From positions 1,583,768 through 1,647,767 of the forward strand of contig JAJUBI010000007.1 of NCBI GenBank assembly GCA_022419385.1: a stretch of 64,000 nt of DNA, in the 5' to 3' direction. The position numbers and the translations under genes were made by a program. The first letter of the stretch is position 1. Each line of letters starts with the position of its first letter. This DNA comes from Paraconiothyrium sp. Pb-2020. Taxonomy: Eukaryota > Ascomycota > Dothideomycetes > Pleosporales > Didymosphaeriaceae. Positions 47,141 through 58,798 of this stretch are shown here, piece after piece. The notes beneath the pieces were generated by a model. The model saw only the letters and a program-made list of their open reading frames with translations, was not told where the DNA came from and ran no database searches.

Positions 47141-47494
47141 AGGGTGATTGCATGTGGCGGCGTACGTGTATGATGCATAGAATGGCGTTCTTCCTTTTGG
47201 GCAGGCAGTCTGCCATTTAGCATAGCGACGGTTATCCGAACAAGTTAGTAAAAGAAGCCAAAATTAACACTTAAGCTCCCCCACTTTTGACATTAACGTC
47301 CCTTGACCACTTCCGAGAATAATTTGAGTGATGTTTCTCACTTTGATTTTTCTGGGGAGTGCTTGATTCAGGTGAGTGCTCCCAGTCGGAACTTCACATT
47401 AGGCTCGTAGGCAATTATCTTCCGATACTGTTACAGTCATTCCATTCGTAACCATTCCCAAACGCCACAAATCCCAGAATTCTGTGCAAGCATG
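47141..47494. other. Intergenic stretch between convergent gene ends
   Basis: This is AT-rich 3' flanking DNA. No feature is seen. Confidence 0.5.
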
Positions 47495-50118
47495 TCAATA
47501 CCCCCGACCAGCATCCCTCGCAACCCGGTGACTGTGACTGCTCGACCGACTCCCCGCCCCCGGTCTCATAACCGCTCTACCGTCCGCTCCCAGAATGACC
47601 CTATCACCTTCTCCCAACACTACGCCTGCTCTACCCAGGACCTCGCGCACCTGCTGCTCCACGCTGTCGGGGAGATACTGCACGGGAGTGGATGTGTCGC
47701 TCATGCCATCAGGAAGGTACGTCTGGCGCCCGTTCTCAGTGCGCATGAGCCCTGCGTGGCCAGAGTAATGGTGTCCGTACCCTCCGATGCGACCAGTGTA
47801 GTTCACGGAGGAGTTGGAGCGGGAGCGGCCGGTGACATTAGAGCGCACTGAGTCTCTACTTGGGACGCGCAGCGGCGGAGGCGCCATCTCAGTAGCAGCC
47901 CAGTTTGGATCAGAGTGTGCGGAGTGCGCGGACTGGTACGAGTCTTGCGGCTCATCGGGGAGCTGTGGACGCGTCTCGCTGTATCTGCTGACGGCCGTGG
48001 TGCCTGTTCCGGTGGAGCTGCGGGCGTCGCGCTCGCGGCGACGTTGGTCTTCGAGGTGGGCGCGGTGTTGTTGTCTAAGGCGCTTTTCGCTGAGACAGGA
48101 GTTCGTGGCGGAGGAGTCGGGGGAGCCGTCATCGGGGGAGCGCTTTGCCGATGACGCCTTCTGCGTCGGGCGTGTTGTTGCGTCCTTGGGTGCCGCCGCT
48201 CCCGCCGCCGCTGTTCGTGCCACTGCTGATCTTTTCGCGCTCACCGTGCCCACTGCCTTCGAGGGTAGTACCGCTACCGCTGCCCATTAGTTGGAGGTAC
48301 CTTCGATGCCAGTCGGAGTGCTCGTAGTCGAAAGGCGTCTCGCCCTTCTTGCCAAACCAGAGCGGTTCGTTGAGCGAAATCTTGACAACAGAGAGCCAGG
48401 GGTTTCCAGGTGCTTCGTTGGCGAGGTGGAAGAGGACGTCTACTTCTTCAAGAGAGCGGTATGCGGTTTCGGGATAGAAGAAAAAGACTAGCGGGATAAT
48501 GGCAAAATTTGTGGCGGCGAAGATGATGTAGGTTCGCCAACCGATGTTACGGAAGGCGATGGGGGCGATGAAGACCACACTATTCGTCAGTCAGTCAAAG
48601 CACGAGAAGAAAGATGAGGAAACGACTTACACAAAGTTGAACAGCCAGTTCGCGCTGGTGGACAGCGCATTGGCTGGCCCACGGATCCTGAGCGGCACAA
48701 CCTCGACCTGGTACAGCCAAGCCATGCCCTGCCAGCCCATTGCAAAGAAAAATAGATAGCCGAACAGAAAGACTGTCTGCGCAATATTAGTCCCTCTGAG
48801 ATCATGATCTTGCCAAAGGTAGCCCAAGACTGCCAGCAACACCATGCACACGCACATTCCCGTTGCCCCAAATAACATTAGCCAGCGGCGGCCCCAGAAC
48901 CGATCAATTCCTACTACAGCCGTGAAACTTGACAGGAAGTAGAAGGATGCCGCACAAGCGCCAAGTAATCGCGCGAGCCATCCCGTGTATGAGAATTCAG
49001 TGTACATCATCAGAGCGAGGTACTGCAGTGCCAAGTTGATACCGCTCATCTGCTGGAAGACCTGCACGAAGTATGCCAGTACAATGCGGTGGAAGTTCCG
49101 CCTCTCTTTGTTGCTTGCCATGGAGCTGGAGGAGCCTTTTGCCATGACAAGGATCGCATCTTTGATCTGAAGGAATTCGTCGCGGATCTCAGGGCCTTCG
49201 ATATCTTCGTCGTTGAGCGCGCTGAGCACGCGGAGTGCTTCGTCTTCCCGACCGGTTAGGATGAGCCAGCGGGGGGATTCCGGCATGAACTTCAATTGGG
49301 TTAGCTCACCAAATCATTGTGCCTGTATAGTTATCTTACTATCAAAACCACAAAGGCGACAAGCGCAAAGACGATCTGGAAGGCGATGGGAACGCGCCAT
49401 GCGGCGGAGATGTTGGACAGGTAGGCGAAACCAAAGACGACCCAGTAGGCGAGGGCGAGACCAAACGCGATGAATGCGCCAGCGGATATCATGAGTATTG
49501 TACCTTTGCGATGAGACTTGACACACTCGGCTTGGTAGGCGGGTACAGTGGCTGTGGTGAAGCCATTACCTGTCGTTACGTGTCAGCTATTGGAGGATCC
49601 TGAGAGAGTGGAGGCGACATGAGCACGTACCGAAGCCAGCGATGGCACGTCCAGCAATGAACTGGCCAAAGCTATACGACGAGGACTGTATGATTTCTCC
49701 AATGACCCAGAACGTGAGCCCTAACATAAGCGTCTTCTTCCTTCCCAAGTAATCACCAAGGAAAATGGTAAGAATGGCTGAGACGAAGCATCCCAAGTTC
49801 CACGTTCCCACGACGGCGCCTACGATTGTCAGTATGTGTGCACCACGTTGGGCTTCTCCTGCATATTGAACCTACCTTGGACCTTTGCATTATAGAATGA
49901 ATCATTGTTGATGGTATCCACTTGCGGGAATCTGTTCAGAAAGGCCGGTACTGTCAACAAGCCTCCCATAACACCTTGGGCATATCCAAAGCATCTACAA
50001 TGGTCAGTCTCAAGAGACAACGATGCGCATTTCACGATCGCACTTACAAGAAACATAGCCCGCAGACCAAGCTGATGGCCGACTTCAGACTCTTTCCTCG
50101 TAAGCCTATGTACGCCAT
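47495..50118 (-). CDS. MFS sugar transporter with a long C-terminal tail
   Basis: Exons 50118-50048, 49994-49876, 49819-49631, 49569-49340, 49289-48631 and 48579 onward form a sugar-porter-type MFS protein. Its motifs are GDYLGRKKTLMLG (loop 2-3), FMPESPRWL, VFQQMSGINLALQY, VEVVPLRIRGPANALS and FFYPETAYRSLEEVD. Without further splicing it ends at 48129 (572 residues, the usual size). A 46-nt intron at about 48199-48244 (GTGAGC...GAG) would instead join it to an open frame running to 47495, giving 768 residues. That frame looks truly coding (for example LPDSVEQQVREVLGRAGVVLGEGDRVILGADG), so I favour the long form, but transcript data are needed. The protein probably imports a sugar or polyol at the plasma membrane. 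The polar Arg/Ser-rich tail would be cytosolic and is unusual for the family. Confidence 0.8.
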
Positions 50119-50751
50119 GATGAATTCGGCGCGCGTGTTGCTAGAACAACGATAGACTTCTTCGCTGCACGCAACCACCACTGACCCAACTGCTCTGAAA
50201 GCGCGCTTCTTTCGAAGACTCGTGTTGATGTTGATGAAAAGTCAGCCAGCAGTTTCCAGGTCGCATTTGCGCCCCCTTCTCGTGCTTCTCCATACGTCAC
50301 AGACCTCCGGCATCTCGTCTAACCCGTAGGCCTTCAGCCCGTCTTCAAGTCCGCGTCGCCATGCCCGTGTAAGTTTAGCAAGAACCGTTGGTTATTGCGG
50401 TAGCGCACGATTTGGCGGGAACTACCCTGCACATTATGCAGCGGTAGTGGAGCCGCAACGTGCGATTTGTCTCGATCTTGATGTCATTAGATTTAGCGCG
50501 GATCTGCAGCGGGACGTCCGCACGATGCGTCAAACATGCACGCTAATCTGCAGTGTCAGATACGAGCACGATTGGCGAGCGCGCTGGACGGTGCGTGTTA
50601 TTGCATGTTGTGGATACTGCAACCTGGGAGGAGCGGTTCTCCGCTTGCCGGACTTGAAGATTGCTGGACGTATTCTGTTGGAAGGAGAACACAGAGATGC
50701 AGGTTGGGATGGATAGTCAATAGTTTGGAGAGATGAGAGACTGGGTATATT
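50119..50751. other. Intergenic stretch
   Basis: This holds the promoter of the sugar transporter gene and the 3' flank of GUF1. No other feature is seen. Confidence 0.5.
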
Positions 50752-52719
50752 TTACTTCGACAAGAACTTCTGAAACGCTTCCTGCTCGATGACGACACTG
50801 CCAACGGCCCTCAACTTCTTTCGGCCCTCTTTCTGTTTTTCGAGCAGCTTCCTCCTACGACTGATATCACTGGCATGAAGCTTGGCAAGCACATCCTTCC
50901 GGAACGGTTTAATCGTTGCGCGCGCTACAATGCGTCTGCCGACAGCGGCCTGAATCACAACTTCGAACATTTGGCGGTCGACATGCTCCTTGAACTTCTC
51001 AACCCAGGAGCGTCCCACGCGGTCCACCTGGCTCGTGTGTAGAACACGGGACACAGCGTCCACAGGTGCACCGTTGACGAGGAGGTTGAGCTTGACGATG
51101 GAAGAGCGCTGGTAACCAGAGTCTTCGTAATCGAGAGATGCATAACCCTTTGTCGCGCCCTTCAATTTGCCAAAGAAGTCATCGACCAGGTGCGACAGAG
51201 GCAAATCGTACTTTAGAATAACTTGCGTAGCAGTGAAGAAAGTGAGTTCTTTCTGCTCGCCACGGTTCGCTTCACATAGCTTAATGACCTCGCCAAGATA
51301 CTCTTCAGGCATGGTGATGGTGGCAAGGACGTAAGGTTCGTGCACCTCCATAACCTTGAGATGTGCTTGGTCTTGGTCGGGAAAGTCGTTCGGATTCGTG
51401 ATGATCACCTCTCTGCCGTCTTTGTAGACGACTTTGAAGGGTACGGACGGTGGCGTGATAATAATATTCGCACCATGTTCCTGACGCAAGCGGTCTTCGA
51501 AGACGGAGCAGTGCAGCGTTCCGAGGAAGCCTAGACGCCAACCAGCCCCCAGAGCGTCGGAAGACTCTTTCTGCAGCGTGACACTACGGTCATTGAGAAT
51601 GATCTGGTTGATGCTGTCTTCAAGAAATTCGTGCTTGTCTTGATCCGTCGGGAAAGCAGCAACAAAGACCATACTCTTAGGCTCTTCGAATCCTGGCAGA
51701 GGCTGTACGAGCTTCTCGGAGCCGAGCGTAGTGTACGTGTCGCCGACCTTGGCTTCTTGTGACCGTTTCATGCCGGGATTGAAGTGGATGTAGCCGACTT
51801 GTCCTGCTCTCAGTACCGTCTGTGGGGTCTGGTCTGGGTACATGATGCCAACCTCGCCCACGATGTACTTCAGGCCCGTGGCAAAAGAACGTATAGTGTC
51901 TCCTGGTCGCACCTGCCCGTCGAAGATGCGCACCAGCAAAATGACGCCTTTGTACACGTCGTACCATGAGTCGACGAGGAGCAAACGGAGAGGTCCGTCT
52001 AGGTTACCGACAGGAGCAGGTATCTGTTTAACGACTTCTGGCAGCAATGCTTGCACGTTCTTTCCCGTCTTGGCCGAGACGAGGACTGCCGTGTCGGGAT
52101 CGAGCTCGAAAGTTTCATGCATCTGTTCAAGCACGCGTGGAGGGTCGGCGTGAGGGAGGTCGACTTTGTTCAGCACCGGCACGAGCGTCAGGCCCTGGGC
52201 GAAGGCGAGATAGAAGTTTGCGACCGTTTGGGCCTGCACGCCCTGGCTGGCATCGACGAGAATGAGGGCTCCGCCGCAGCTGGCATAGCTCCTGGCTACC
52301 TCGGCGCGAAAGTCGACGTGGCCGGGCGTGTCGACCAAGTGCAGCAGATAGTCCTCTCCTTCGTGGTTGTATATCATGGTGCATGTCTGTGCCTTGACCG
52401 TGATGCCTCGCTCCCTCTCCACGTCCAGCTTGTCCAAGATCTGCTTGTTGCCGCCAGGTTCGATTGTTCCCGTCAGCTCGAGCAATCGATCGGAAAGCGT
52501 GCTCTTGCCATGGTCAACGTGAGCTACGATGCAGAAGTTGCGAAAGCGTTCGATGGGAATGTCGGCGATGCGTTTCTCCAGGTCGGATTGCGGTCGGAAA
52601 GCTTGCGCATAGCTGCGAGCAAGGGACGGGAGGCGCTCAAGGGCAGAGCAATTGGGGCGGACGGCGCGGCTCTGCCAACTTCGCAGTAGGCTGCTCGCGG
52701 TCCGGACACATGATCGCAT
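50752..52719 (-). CDS. GUF1: Mitochondrial translation factor GUF1 (EF4/LepA)
   Basis: This intronless gene encodes 655 residues from an ATG. The N-terminus is rich in Arg and Ser with no acids for about 28 residues, a typical mitochondrial presequence. The GTPase motifs are AHVDHGKST (66-74), RGIT (104-107), DTPGH (130-134), NKVD (184-187) and SAK (215-217). The LepA-specific C-terminal region includes [39 protein letters not shown] and [32 protein letters not shown]. The bacterial homologue back-translocates or remodels stalled ribosomes, and in fungi GUF1 supports mitochondrial translation under suboptimal conditions. The length and domain order are normal. Confidence 0.96.
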   Translation of the reverse strand: MRSCVRTASSLLRSWQSRAVRPNCSALERLPSLARSYAQAFRPQSDLEKRIADIPIERFRNFCIVAHVDHGKSTLSDRLLELTGTIEPGGNKQILDKLDVERERGITVKAQTCTMIYNHEGEDYLLHLVDTPGHVDFRAEVARSYASCGGALILVDASQGVQAQTVANFYLAFAQGLTLVPVLNKVDLPHADPPRVLEQMHETFELDPDTAVLVSAKTGKNVQALLPEVVKQIPAPVGNLDGPLRLLLVDSWYDVYKGVILLVRIFDGQVRPGDTIRSFATGLKYIVGEVGIMYPDQTPQTVLRAGQVGYIHFNPGMKRSQEAKVGDTYTTLGSEKLVQPLPGFEEPKSMVFVAAFPTDQDKHEFLEDSINQIILNDRSVTLQKESSDALGAGWRLGFLGTLHCSVFEDRLRQEHGANIIITPPSVPFKVVYKDGREVIITNPNDFPDQDQAHLKVMEVHEPYVLATITMPEEYLGEVIKLCEANRGEQKELTFFTATQVILKYDLPLSHLVDDFFGKLKGATKGYASLDYEDSGYQRSSIVKLNLLVNGAPVDAVSRVLHTSQVDRVGRSWVEKFKEHVDRQMFEVVIQAAVGRRIVARATIKPFRKDVLAKLHASDISRRRKLLEKQKEGRKKLRAVGSVVIEQEAFQKFLSK

Positions 52720-53090
52720 GGGTTCGCATGGGACCGTGATGAATTGGCTGCAGAGCTCTGTAACGGGCTCAAGGGAAAAAGTTGATGCTCCTTACATCTT
52801 ATCTTATCTGATCTAGTCTAGGAGCGCACCGGCACAGGGGCTGCCACGGCTCCGCCGACAGACCCACCTGCTTCATCGCATACAAGACATAGCCAACATC
52901 GTGAACGACAGCCTGCGACCGAAACAACATCTCTCCTTCCTTAATTCCAGCAGTCCTTGACTGCGAGTGCTTGTACACGGGTGCTTGCGTGGAGTCGCAA
53001 CTTTTGCGCTCGTAGTTACCCCGCCAACACAGATATAAACAAAACTTTATCCAACACACTCCTTCACCACCACACTCCACAGACACCATC
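52720..53090. promoter_or_regulatory. Divergent promoter, GUF1 and MAD2
   Basis: These 371 bp separate the divergent GUF1 and MAD2 start codons. No specific site is recognised. Confidence 0.45.
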
Positions 53091-54174
53091 ATGTCACAGC
53101 CCAGAACCTCTTCGAAATCCAAGTCTTCTTCGAGCAAGGACTCATCCAAGGTCCATAAGCTTGCTTTGAAGGGTATGTATTATCTTAAGTTCAGAAGCCC
53201 CGGTGGCCTTGAAACCACCGGTCGTGCGGCAAGCATAGCTAATTGAAAACAGGGTCTTCCAAGATTGTCAATGAATTCGTAAGCTATGTCCGTCAAAACA
53301 GTACGAGAGAATTGTACTGATCATACCGCAGTTCGAGTACTGTATAAATACCATCCTGTATACCTATCCCAGCATGGAACATCCAAACGGTTTCTAATAT
53401 GCAATAGATTCCAACGAGGCGTTTATCCCGCCGAAGACTTTACTGCGTGAGTGTCTATCGTAAACCACGGTCGAAGCACTACTGAATGTTTTCCAGGGTG
53501 AAGAAGTATGGTTTGACAATGATGGTCACGGCGGATGACCAGGTGAAAGCCTACATCAAGAAAATCATGTCGCAGCTTAAGGATTGGATGTACGGTGGAA
53601 AAATCTCCAAGCTAGTGATTGTCATCACGAGCAAAGAAACGGGTGAGCACGTTGAGCGGTGGCAATTCGATGTAGGTGGTGCTTCTACAGCAGCAGCATC
53701 CTGGCTAAAAGCGGCACAGGTTCAGATATTCGGGAAGAACGCAAAGTCGAAATCATCCAAGAAAACGAACGACAAGGAAAATTCAGCGCCAGAGTGGGTC
53801 CAGCCTTTTCGCTGCAGCCATATGCAATGACAGCTAACATGCACTTCAGAGCAAATGACACTCCTGAAGAGAAGACAGAGGCCGAGATCCAAGCTGAAAT
53901 CCAATCAATATTCCGTCAGATCACAGCATCAGTCACTTTCTTACCTATGCTGGACGGCAACTGCACGTTCAATGTGCTAGTCTACGCGGACGCCGATTCC
54001 GAGGTTCCGCTGGAATGGGGCGACAGCGATGCGAAAGAAATCCAAAACGGCGAGAAAGTACAGCTGCGGAGTTTCAGCACGAGCAATCATCGCGTTGACA
54101 CGCTTGTCAGCTACAGGTGCGGAGGCCCACCGATCTTCTATCGCGATACTAACAGCTGCAGACTCGCGGATTAG
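53091..54174 (+). CDS. MAD2: Spindle assembly checkpoint protein MAD2
   Basis: Eight exons (53091-53172, 53253-53278, 53332-53357, 53408-53446, 53497-53671, 53720-53793, 53850-54116, 54162-54174) join in consistent phase to 233 residues. The HORMA fold is recognisable: [80 protein letters not shown], then ITASVTFLPMLDGNCTFNVLVYAD and the C-terminal safety belt FSTSNHRVDTLVSYRLAD. The last four residues come from a 13-nt exon after a 45-nt intron with a TACTAAC branch site. An N-terminal Ser/Lys-rich extension of about 25 residues precedes the fold. The protein inhibits Cdc20-APC/C until kinetochores attach. Confidence 0.95.
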
Positions 54175-54933
54175 TACGTGCAATATTACCGGCAAGTATG
54201 CACAGCTAAGGCTGGGTCCGGTGGGTCTCTTATCAGGCGTTAGAAAGGTACGGGGGCGCATGTGCTTCCACGATGGGCTCCACACATCGCATGTACAACT
54301 TTTTCGTTCAGTACCAACAGCTATCTTCGAGACACATGACGATACTTTCGACTATATAAGAGGGCTATCGACGAGACTTTAATTGCTTCTTTCAGGCCGA
54401 AGTAGAACTTAACAACCTTTCAACATTTGCAGGTCTTCTCCCACCAGCATCATGGTGCGCATGAGATGCCTTTGAATGTAGCTGGCTATCGAAGTCAACA
54501 TCGAATGCGCCGTGCAACGACGAAACCCAGTCCGGATATTTGCTACATTCCAACAAATATGTAACCCGACGAGGATAGGGTGGCCGCATGGGCATTTGTC
54601 AAATTCGGTTCGTTGAGACCCACGTGCAAGGGGACTACCAGCCGCTGGCACATATCCACCCACATCGTTCGAATTATGCCAATCCAATAGGGCCCTCATC
54701 CACTCGTAGCCAGGGTTCGTTACCAGCGTGCCAACGAAGAATTCGTGACCCTACCAGCATAGTCCCGAATCCTTTGCCACCCACATTGCGTTGCTTGTTT
54801 GCTTGTTTAAACCTTCGCATACGTCGGGGACTGGATGTAAGCGACCATCAACTCATCTCTACTTGTATCATCTGGTGGTGGGTGGGAGGGCGATTACCAT
54901 TTGCTCTGGGCTGTACGAAACTTTTCCGTTCCG
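54175..54933. other. Intergenic stretch
   Basis: This holds the MAD2 3' flank and the promoter or 5' UTR of the GT2 gene. No further feature is seen. Confidence 0.5.
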
Positions 54934-57878
54934 ATGGACAGCTTCTTCAGGTCCTCTCGCTCGATAGGGCGGGGCTCCAAAGCTGCTGCAGATCAAGAAG
55001 ACAATGGTGACATGTACGATCACTTCCCCTCTTCTCGGTCAACAGGCGCTCCTCCACGTGGTCCTGAGTCTGCCAGAAACTCGTCCATCGACACCCCGTT
55101 CAATTCTTCACGCTCCTCAAATTCCACACGGCCCACTTCTGTGCTGGCCGACTTTCACAATGCAGCTCCGGGAATGACACTGGAGGTTAAATGTGCCATG
55201 ACAGCCAACTTCCTTCACGCGAAGCAAGTAGAGAAGCTTTGGACGACTGGTGCACATGGAGAAGGTGTTCTCTTGAAGAAAGGCAGAGGATCGTACATTA
55301 CCTGCCCTGAGACGCTCAAAACCGATGGCTCGCTGACATACGAGGCTATTTGTCAATTAAATGTCAAGGTAATACAACTGCATGAGGGCAGCCAAATGAT
55401 TCATGCTAATAACCACCCAGGTAGCTATGACGATCAAGAACAAGGTCATCGATATCCTCCTCAACGACAGCGAAATACCCTTTGTCCAGATCAATGAGGG
55501 CCTACGTCTCCAAGTCATTCCCGACCTCGAAGCCCTCCCCTTTTGCCAGAAGCATCAGTCCGCTGCGTTTGTGTTATCGGAAAAGATGCTTGTAGTATGG
55601 GAAGATCAGCCGCACATGCTTATCAAACGTGCAATAGACATCGACGAGGCGCTGTTCAACATAGTGTGTCGCGGCCTGCCACTCAACGACGAGTTAGACA
55701 GGGACGACCCCAAGGACACATCCTACCACTGGCAAGGCGTGCACGATGAATCCCAAGAGGACGAGAGACGCTCGATTGTCATTTGGCAACCCTTCTTCAC
55801 AGCTTGCACCTTGATCCTCGCGTTCGGTGCACTCGGAGGCGGCTGGAGACAGATTTCTATCCAGATCTCGATCGACGGAAATTACTTGCGGCTGCTATTC
55901 ATACTGTGTATCGTCCCTCAGCTCGGTCTTGGCTTGTTCTTCTTCCAAGCTCTCGTCGGCAACCTCGCTCAGATCGTCGGCTGTGTCGGACACATGAGAT
56001 CGAATACCAAGGTCTACTCCGGCAAAGCCCCGTATCGCCTTTGCGCTTCGGATCTCCCACATGTCACAATACAGATGCCTATCTTCAAGGAAAACCTAAA
56101 GACTGTCATCGCCCCCACCGTTCAATCGTTGAAAGAAGCCATAGCAACGTACGAAATGCAGGGAGGGTCAGCAAACATCTTTGTCAATGACGATGGTATG
56201 CAGCTGATGTCTGATGAGGAGGCTAAAGAAAGGCAGGACTGGTTTGATGATAATAACATTGGCTGGGTGGCACGGCCTCCCCACAATCCAGAGGGGAAGC
56301 TCGAAGACAAGCCGATCCACATTCGGCGCGGAAAGTTCAAGAAAGCTTCCAACATGAACTACGGCTTGCGTGTGAGCACGGATCTTGAGGAAGAATTGAT
56401 AAAAAGCCATTACGAATTCGAACGAGAGAATAACGACTGGTCTCAGCAAGACGAGAACGACGCCTACGCTGCCGAACTTGCGAAGATCATCGAACGAAAT
56501 GGCACTTGGGCTGATGGAAACATTCGTATTGGTGACTACATCCTCCTTGTGGACTCTGATACCCGTGTACCCACGGATTGTTTGCTCGAGGTTGTCAGTG
56601 AAATGGAGAGATGCCGGGAGGTTGCTGTCCTGCAATTCGCTTCCGGAGTCATGAATGTTACGACCAGCTTCTTTGAGAAAGGCATCACGTTCTTTACCAA
56701 CCTTGTGTATACGCAGATCAAGTTTGCCGTTTCCAATGGCGACGTTGCGCCATTTGTTGGCCACAATGCTGTGTTGAGGTGGTCTGCTGTACAAGAAATT
56801 GCGTACAAGAAGCGGGAAGAGTTATTCTTGCCGAAGCGGGACGATGAGGGGCACTTCGTTTTAACTGATGTAGTGCAAGAAGAGACCGGTGAACCGGTCT
56901 TGGACTACATTACTGAGCAGCCTCTTCGTAAGCTGGTGTATGAGCGGCAAGACGCACTGATCGAAAAATACTGGTCCGAAGAAACTGTGTCCGAAGACTT
57001 TGACATGGCATTACGGCTTCAAGTCAATGGCTATATTGTGCGACTTGCTGCATATCAAGGCGATGGTTTTAAGGAGGGAGTGTCCCTCACTGTGTACGAC
57101 GAGCTCCAGCGTTGGGAGAAGTATGCCAATCCCGTGCTGGTCCCGATCGTCGAGAGTCTGCTAACAGCTACTTAGATACGCCTACGGTTGCAGTGAGCTC
57201 ATTTTCCACCCGTTCCAGTACTGGATCCGTAGAGGCCCCTTTACCGGCCTCATCCTCCGCTTCCTCACCTCTAGCATTCCGCTCCCCTCCAAGCTCACCA
57301 TCATCGCCTACATCGGAACGTACTACGCACTTGGCTCAGCATGGGTCTTTACAGTCTTCAACTACTTCCTAGTCGGGTGGTTCAACGGCTTGCTAGACCA
57401 CTACTATATCGACAGCTTCAAAGTGTACTTCTCCATCATCTGCGTGTTCTCCGCTCTCGGAAACATCGCTCTCGCCATGATGCGCTACCGCAACAACGAA
57501 GGTAGCTTGCCCGGAAATCTTTTAGAAAACCTTAAATGGGTACTGCTGCTTGTGATCTTCCTCGGGGGCATTTCCTTCCACATCTCACACGCCCTAATCT
57601 GGCACATGCTGGACTTGAACATGACATGGGGTGCGACAGCGAAAGAGGTGGAGAACATTTCGTTCTTTGAAGAGATCCCGATCGTATTTACAAGATTCAA
57701 ATGGACGTTTGCATTTTGTTTTTTGACTGCAGGCATGATGGTCTTTTGCGCATATGGGTTGGACCCGATCTGGCAGATCCGATTTTTTACGCCCATATAC
57801 CCGTTGAGTTGCGTGCTTATTAGCCACTTTCTGGTGCCGATTGTATTGAATCCCAATCTGATGCGTTTTACTTGGTAA
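54934..57878 (+). CDS. GT2: Family 2 glycosyltransferase (GT2), fungal hyphal-growth type
   Basis: Exons 54934-55368, 55421-57120 and 57176-57878 encode 945 residues. The start is the ATG of MDSFFRSSRSIGRG. A Ser-rich cytosolic N-terminus leads to two helices (about 235-310). The processive GT2 motifs follow: FVNDDG (about 400), LVDSDTRVP (about 520), SEDFDMALRLQ (about 668) and ELQRW (about 707). Four to six helices form the C-terminus. The join 57120/57176 gives RWEKYAYGCSELIFHPFQYW, normal for the family. It resembles the chitin-synthase-like GT2 described in Zymoseptoria and Fusarium as needed for hyphal growth on solid surfaces and for virulence. It probably makes a cell-surface polysaccharide from a UDP-sugar at the plasma membrane. 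The polymer is not known. Confidence 0.92.
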
Positions 57879-58798
57879 ATAAGGCCTTCTGGAACTGTAC
57901 AAGTTTCTATGTATACACTCGAGATACATACCAAGCGACTGGCACGCAGAGACGCACGGCGAGATTCAGGATACGCTCCTTTGACCGCACCGCCGCCCTA
58001 GCGACTTGCAGATTTGTCGCCAACTTTCGGGATTCTTGACGTACCTGCAGCGTTAGGAGAGAACACAGTCTCGATGCGCTCGTGACGTCTCACTCGGGTC
58101 GCCGCCGCTCTTTCTATATCTACAACGACCGGCCTCGATCACGCTCTCCGAGGCAGCCGTTAGCCACACCTGTAAGTAGCTATGCGCTCAGAGCTCCACT
58201 CTGCTCTCGTACATACATTGAGAAAGCGATGGAGGCATACATATAAGGGCAGGGTATCTGTAGGAATATACACTTGTAAGAATATGAGCATCATAGCATT
58301 TGGCCTGAAAGGGCTTGTGCACTGGTTGTCATGCCCTTAGGAGGGAGGCTATCATGATGTGTAGCAAGGATTGCATCGCATTACCAAGACCAAGAGACTC
58401 TTTCGAGCATTTGCACCAAATGCAGCTCAATGTCTATTGTAGATTTGCGGGCGTATCCATGACTGCGTTCAATGTATGTTGTTCCGCTATGACAGCGATT
58501 TGGCACCTGTAATATCTGCTAGTTAATGTGGAACCTTAGTTCTGCACGAAGGTATCGGTCAGATGCACGCCGCCAACGAATACCACAGGCCATCTGTCAA
58601 TCGCGCCATAGTGCGAGCCATAGTGCGAGCCATGGCAGCGATCTCGCAGGCCTGCGCCATATGGTAGATGTGGGCTGCTGTCCATGGCTACGGGTGAGGA
58701 GGCAGGATATATACGGTGATACGCCGTTTTGTGTATTGTTAGCAAGCGCGTGCGTGCGTATAATTGCGAGGAACAGCTTTCGATGTGACTGTTCATAT
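57879..58798. other. Intergenic stretch between convergent gene ends
   Basis: This is 920 bp with no supported gene. It has a short direct repeat at 58605-58635. Confidence 0.5.
58605..58635 (+). repeat. 12-bp direct repeat, two copies plus a partial
   Basis: The unit GCCATAGTGCGA occurs at 58605-58616 and 58617-58628, followed by a partial copy. No function is apparent. Confidence 0.8.

Noticed and set aside
52051..52689. 212-codon open frame antisense to GUF1
   Set aside because: It mirrors the GTPase coding sequence, and its composition follows from the sense-strand codon use.
58605..58635. Possible CRISPR-like or regulatory repeat
   Set aside because: There are only two adjacent 12-bp copies with no spacers, so it is a simple direct repeat.
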